Assembly: GCA_964418745.1 (NCBI GenBank)
Contig: CAYQMX010000001.1
Coordinates: forward strand, 1-64,000
Source: Scleromatobacter sp964418745
GTDB taxonomy: Bacteria; Pseudomonadota; Gammaproteobacteria; Burkholderiales; Burkholderiaceae_C
Direction of reading: 5' to 3'
Length of the DNA: 64,000 bases
Notes under the pieces: generated by a model
The model's database searches: none
Told to the model about the DNA's origin: nothing
Seen by the model: only the letters and a program-made list of their open reading frames with translations
Shown: positions 62,633-64,000 of the stretch, in pieces
How positions within the stretch are numbered: position 1 is the first letter of the stretch
How the letters are laid out: each line of letters opens with the position of its first letter
Position numbers and translations under genes: made by a program

Positions 62633-62910
62633 GGACGGGCCTCCGCGGCGCCCGCGAGCGCGGGCGCGATCACGGTGCCGCCCGCCAGTTCCTCCTCGAG
62701 GCAGCCGATGACGGCGACGCCGAAGTCCACCATGTAGACCGGCACGTTGGCCTCGGCGTGGTGGCCGACCTGGACGATCTCGCCCGGGCCGCCGGCCGCC
62801 ACCAGCAGCGCGTCCTCGGGCGCCTCGGGATGGCTGCCGTCGTTGTACAGGTCCTCGACGGCCGTCACGGTCTGGCCCCATTCGAACTTCGGCACGCGCT
62901 GGTCGATCAT
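62629..62910 (-). CDS. nifZ: NifZ-like protein (short second copy)
   Basis: This 93-residue protein has the NifZ domain outline: F-E-W-G-Q-T-V-T-A-V near residue 9, L-Y-N-D-G-S-H-P, then P-G-E-I-V-Q-V-G and V-Y-M-V-D-F-G, ending V-I-G-C-L-E-E-E-L. It diverges from the neighbouring longer NifZ, so this is a tandem pair. NifZ helps form the P-cluster on NifK. It may be a division of labour or a fast-evolving duplicate. Coupled (GTGA) to the following gene. Confidence 0.75.
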   Translation of the reverse strand: MIDQRVPKFEWGQTVTAVEDLYNDGSHPEAPEDALLVAAGGPGEIVQVGHHAEANVPVYMVDFGVAVIGCLEEELAGGTVIAPALAGAAEARP

Positions 62911-62948
62911 GGTGGGTTGTCCTCCGTGTTGAAGATGCGGGCGCGCCG

Positions 62949-63284
62949 TCAGCGCAGGTCCTGCAGCCGGGCGACCTTGTCGCCGAGCGCGGCCAGCACG
63001 TCCTCGGGCAGGTGGTCGATCGTGCACAGCTCCTTGGCGCGCATGCCCACGCGGTGGCCCGACTCGACGAACTCCACCGCATAGATGTAGAACTGCTGCA
63101 GGAAGGTGCCGATCGACGTGATGAAGCCGATCTCGCCCTTGTCCACCAGCACGTCGCCGATGTCCTTGCCGTTGTAGGTGCCGTCGTTGCGGATCACCGT
63201 GCGGCTGATCACCCGCTCGCCCATGGTGAAGCGCGGCGGATAGGCGATCTCGAGGGCATCGTCCTCGCGACTGATGTCAGCCAT
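62949..63284 (-). CDS. nifZ: Nitrogenase P-cluster maturation protein NifZ
   Basis: This 111-residue protein matches NifZ: G-E-R-V-I-S-R-T-V-I-R-N-D-G-T-Y, D-V-L-V-D-K-G-E-I-G-F-I, I-G-T-F-L-Q-Q-F-Y-I-Y-A-V-E-F, and V-G-M-R-A-K-E-L near residue 80. It acts with NifH in P-cluster assembly on NifDK. The start overlaps the end of the LRV gene by 8 bp. A short NifZ-like gene follows. Confidence 0.9.
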   Translation of the reverse strand: MADISREDDALEIAYPPRFTMGERVISRTVIRNDGTYNGKDIGDVLVDKGEIGFITSIGTFLQQFYIYAVEFVESGHRVGMRAKELCTIDHLPEDVLAALGDKVARLQDLR

Positions 63285-64000
63285 GGTCGTTCTCCGTGAG
63301 GGAAAGGATGCGCCGCGCCGGCAGGCGCTGCGACGCGCGTTCGCGCACTTCCTCGTCGGCGTCGCGCGCGTACTGCGCCAGGACGTCGCCGTCGGCCCGG
63401 CCCGCGGCCTCCCAGCGCACCAGCAGGTCGGCGTCGGCGACGAAGGCGCCCAGCAGCGGGGCCGGCAGCCGCTGCGCGACGTGGCGCCGCACCTGCGGTT
63501 CGTCGTCCTGCGCGAGCCGCCACAGCGCGGGCATCTGCACCCGCTGCGCCACCTCGCAGCGCACCATCGGGTCGGCGTCCGCGGTCATCAGGGGCAACAG
63601 CGCCTCGGGCAGGCGGCGCGCGACGAAGGTGCGCACGCTGTAGTCGGCGTCGTCCATCATCGAGGCGAGCAGGTCGACCGGCAGGCGCTGGGCGACGCGG
63701 ATGCGCACCTCGCGGTGCGGGTCCGCGCGCAGCGCGAGCAGTTGGCGCTGGGGCAGGCGCAAGGCCAGCTGCATGCGCACGGTCTCGTCGGGGTCGTCCA
63801 TCAGCGCCGGCAGTCGGAAGACGTCGGCGTAGCGGGCGGCGATCGCGCGCACCTCGAAGTACGGGTGGGCCAGGTGCGCGTCGGCCAGGTCGCGATGGAT
63901 GTGGAAGAAGCGCTCGATGCGACGCGCGTAGGCGTCCTGGGCGCAGGTGCGGCCCGGCTCGCAGCCGGCGCCGGCGCGCAGCGCGGCGTGCCCGCACGCG
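63277..64000 (-). CDS. 4Fe-4S leucine-rich-repeat-variant (LRV) protein, partial at window edge
   Basis: The frame is open to the right edge, so its N-terminus is cut off. The first visible residues hold three cysteines (positions 2, 13 and 19 of the visible part, C-G-H-A-A-L and C-E-P-G-R-T-C), then a helical linker. About seven LRV/HEAT-like repeats of roughly 24 residues follow, each with D-x-x-x-x-V-R-x-x-V-A-x-R-L-P. This is the layout of the Azotobacter nif-linked LRV protein that carries a 4Fe-4S cluster at its N-terminus. It is upstream of nifZ in the operon. The role is unknown; the superhelix suggests a protein-docking platform. Confidence 0.82.
   Translation of the reverse strand, partial: ACGHAALRAGAGCEPGRTCAQDAYARRIERFFHIHRDLADAHLAHPYFEVRAIAARYADVFRLPALMDDPDETVRMQLALRLPQRQLLALRADPHREVRIRVAQRLPVDLLASMMDDADYSVRTFVARRLPEALLPLMTADADPMVRCEVAQRVQMPALWRLAQDDEPQVRRHVAQRLPAPLLGAFVADADLLVRWEAAGRADGDVLAQYARDADEEVRERASQRLPARRILSLTENDHG

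Overview
The window is very GC-rich and reads as the chromosome of a free-living, nitrogen-fixing betaproteobacterium, most likely a Burkholderiales member of the Leptothrix/Rubrivivax/Ideonella/Azohydromonas type. The basis is the protein style (classical betaproteobacterial porin, intracellular PHB depolymerase with a cysteine nucleophile, Ohr/OsmC, GST), a nif cluster with NifA/sigma-54 signals, and many ATGA/GTGA-coupled operons. I saw no rRNA, tRNA, CRISPR array or intact insertion sequence.

Region 1 (1-18 kb) is accessory-like. It holds a FadL-type outer-membrane protein with a split YeeE/YedE transporter, a groES-groEL pair with an unusual GroEL tail, and a planctomycete-style pair (DUF1549/DUF1553 and Tat-exported DUF1501). 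A four-helix-type cytochrome c, a diheme cytochrome c and a TonB-dependent receptor follow the pair. Next come a broken metQ relic, another diheme cytochrome c, an XRE regulator and a membrane glycosyltransferase 2.

Region 2 (18-29 kb) has a solitary RND pump coupled to an arylsulfotransferase-like protein and an exported GlcG/HbpS protein. A complete polar amino-acid ABC importer follows, then a 1.3-kb decayed stretch with an OppD/DppD-type ATPase relic and an 81-bp-period degenerate tandem repeat, then a porin.

Region 3 (29.6-46 kb) contains a compact rbsB-A-C-R-K-D-like sugar operon behind a nested palindromic LacI-type operator. It is followed by phaZ, a GST, a cupin, the DUF2339/DUF3999 membrane pair and several small conserved proteins.

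Region 4 (45-64 kb) is a nif island. nifHDK with trailing small genes and hscB read leftward. A globin, an unknown protein, nifO, an FmdB-type zinc ribbon and Ohr read rightward. A single NifA site (TGT-N10-ACA) sits between two nearly identical divergent sigma-54 promoters. A long leftward operon enters from the right edge: 4Fe4S-LRV protein, two NifZ proteins, a hypothetical, nifS, nifT, a small hypothetical, a DegT-like protein, a SIR2-like protein, a 2Fe-2S ferredoxin, a flavin oxidoreductase, an AAA+ ATPase, a HepT-like helical protein and a GT41 (O-GlcNAc-transferase-type) glycosyltransferase.

The strongest candidate for an undescribed system is this nif-linked accessory set. Three members (DegT-like, SIR2-like, HepT-like) appear to have lost or altered their family catalytic residues. 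The AAA+, HepT-like and GT41 genes are chained by stop/start overlaps. The GT41 enzyme keeps its catalytic domain but has no TPR repeats. The DUF1549/DUF1501/cytochrome/TonB module is a second candidate.
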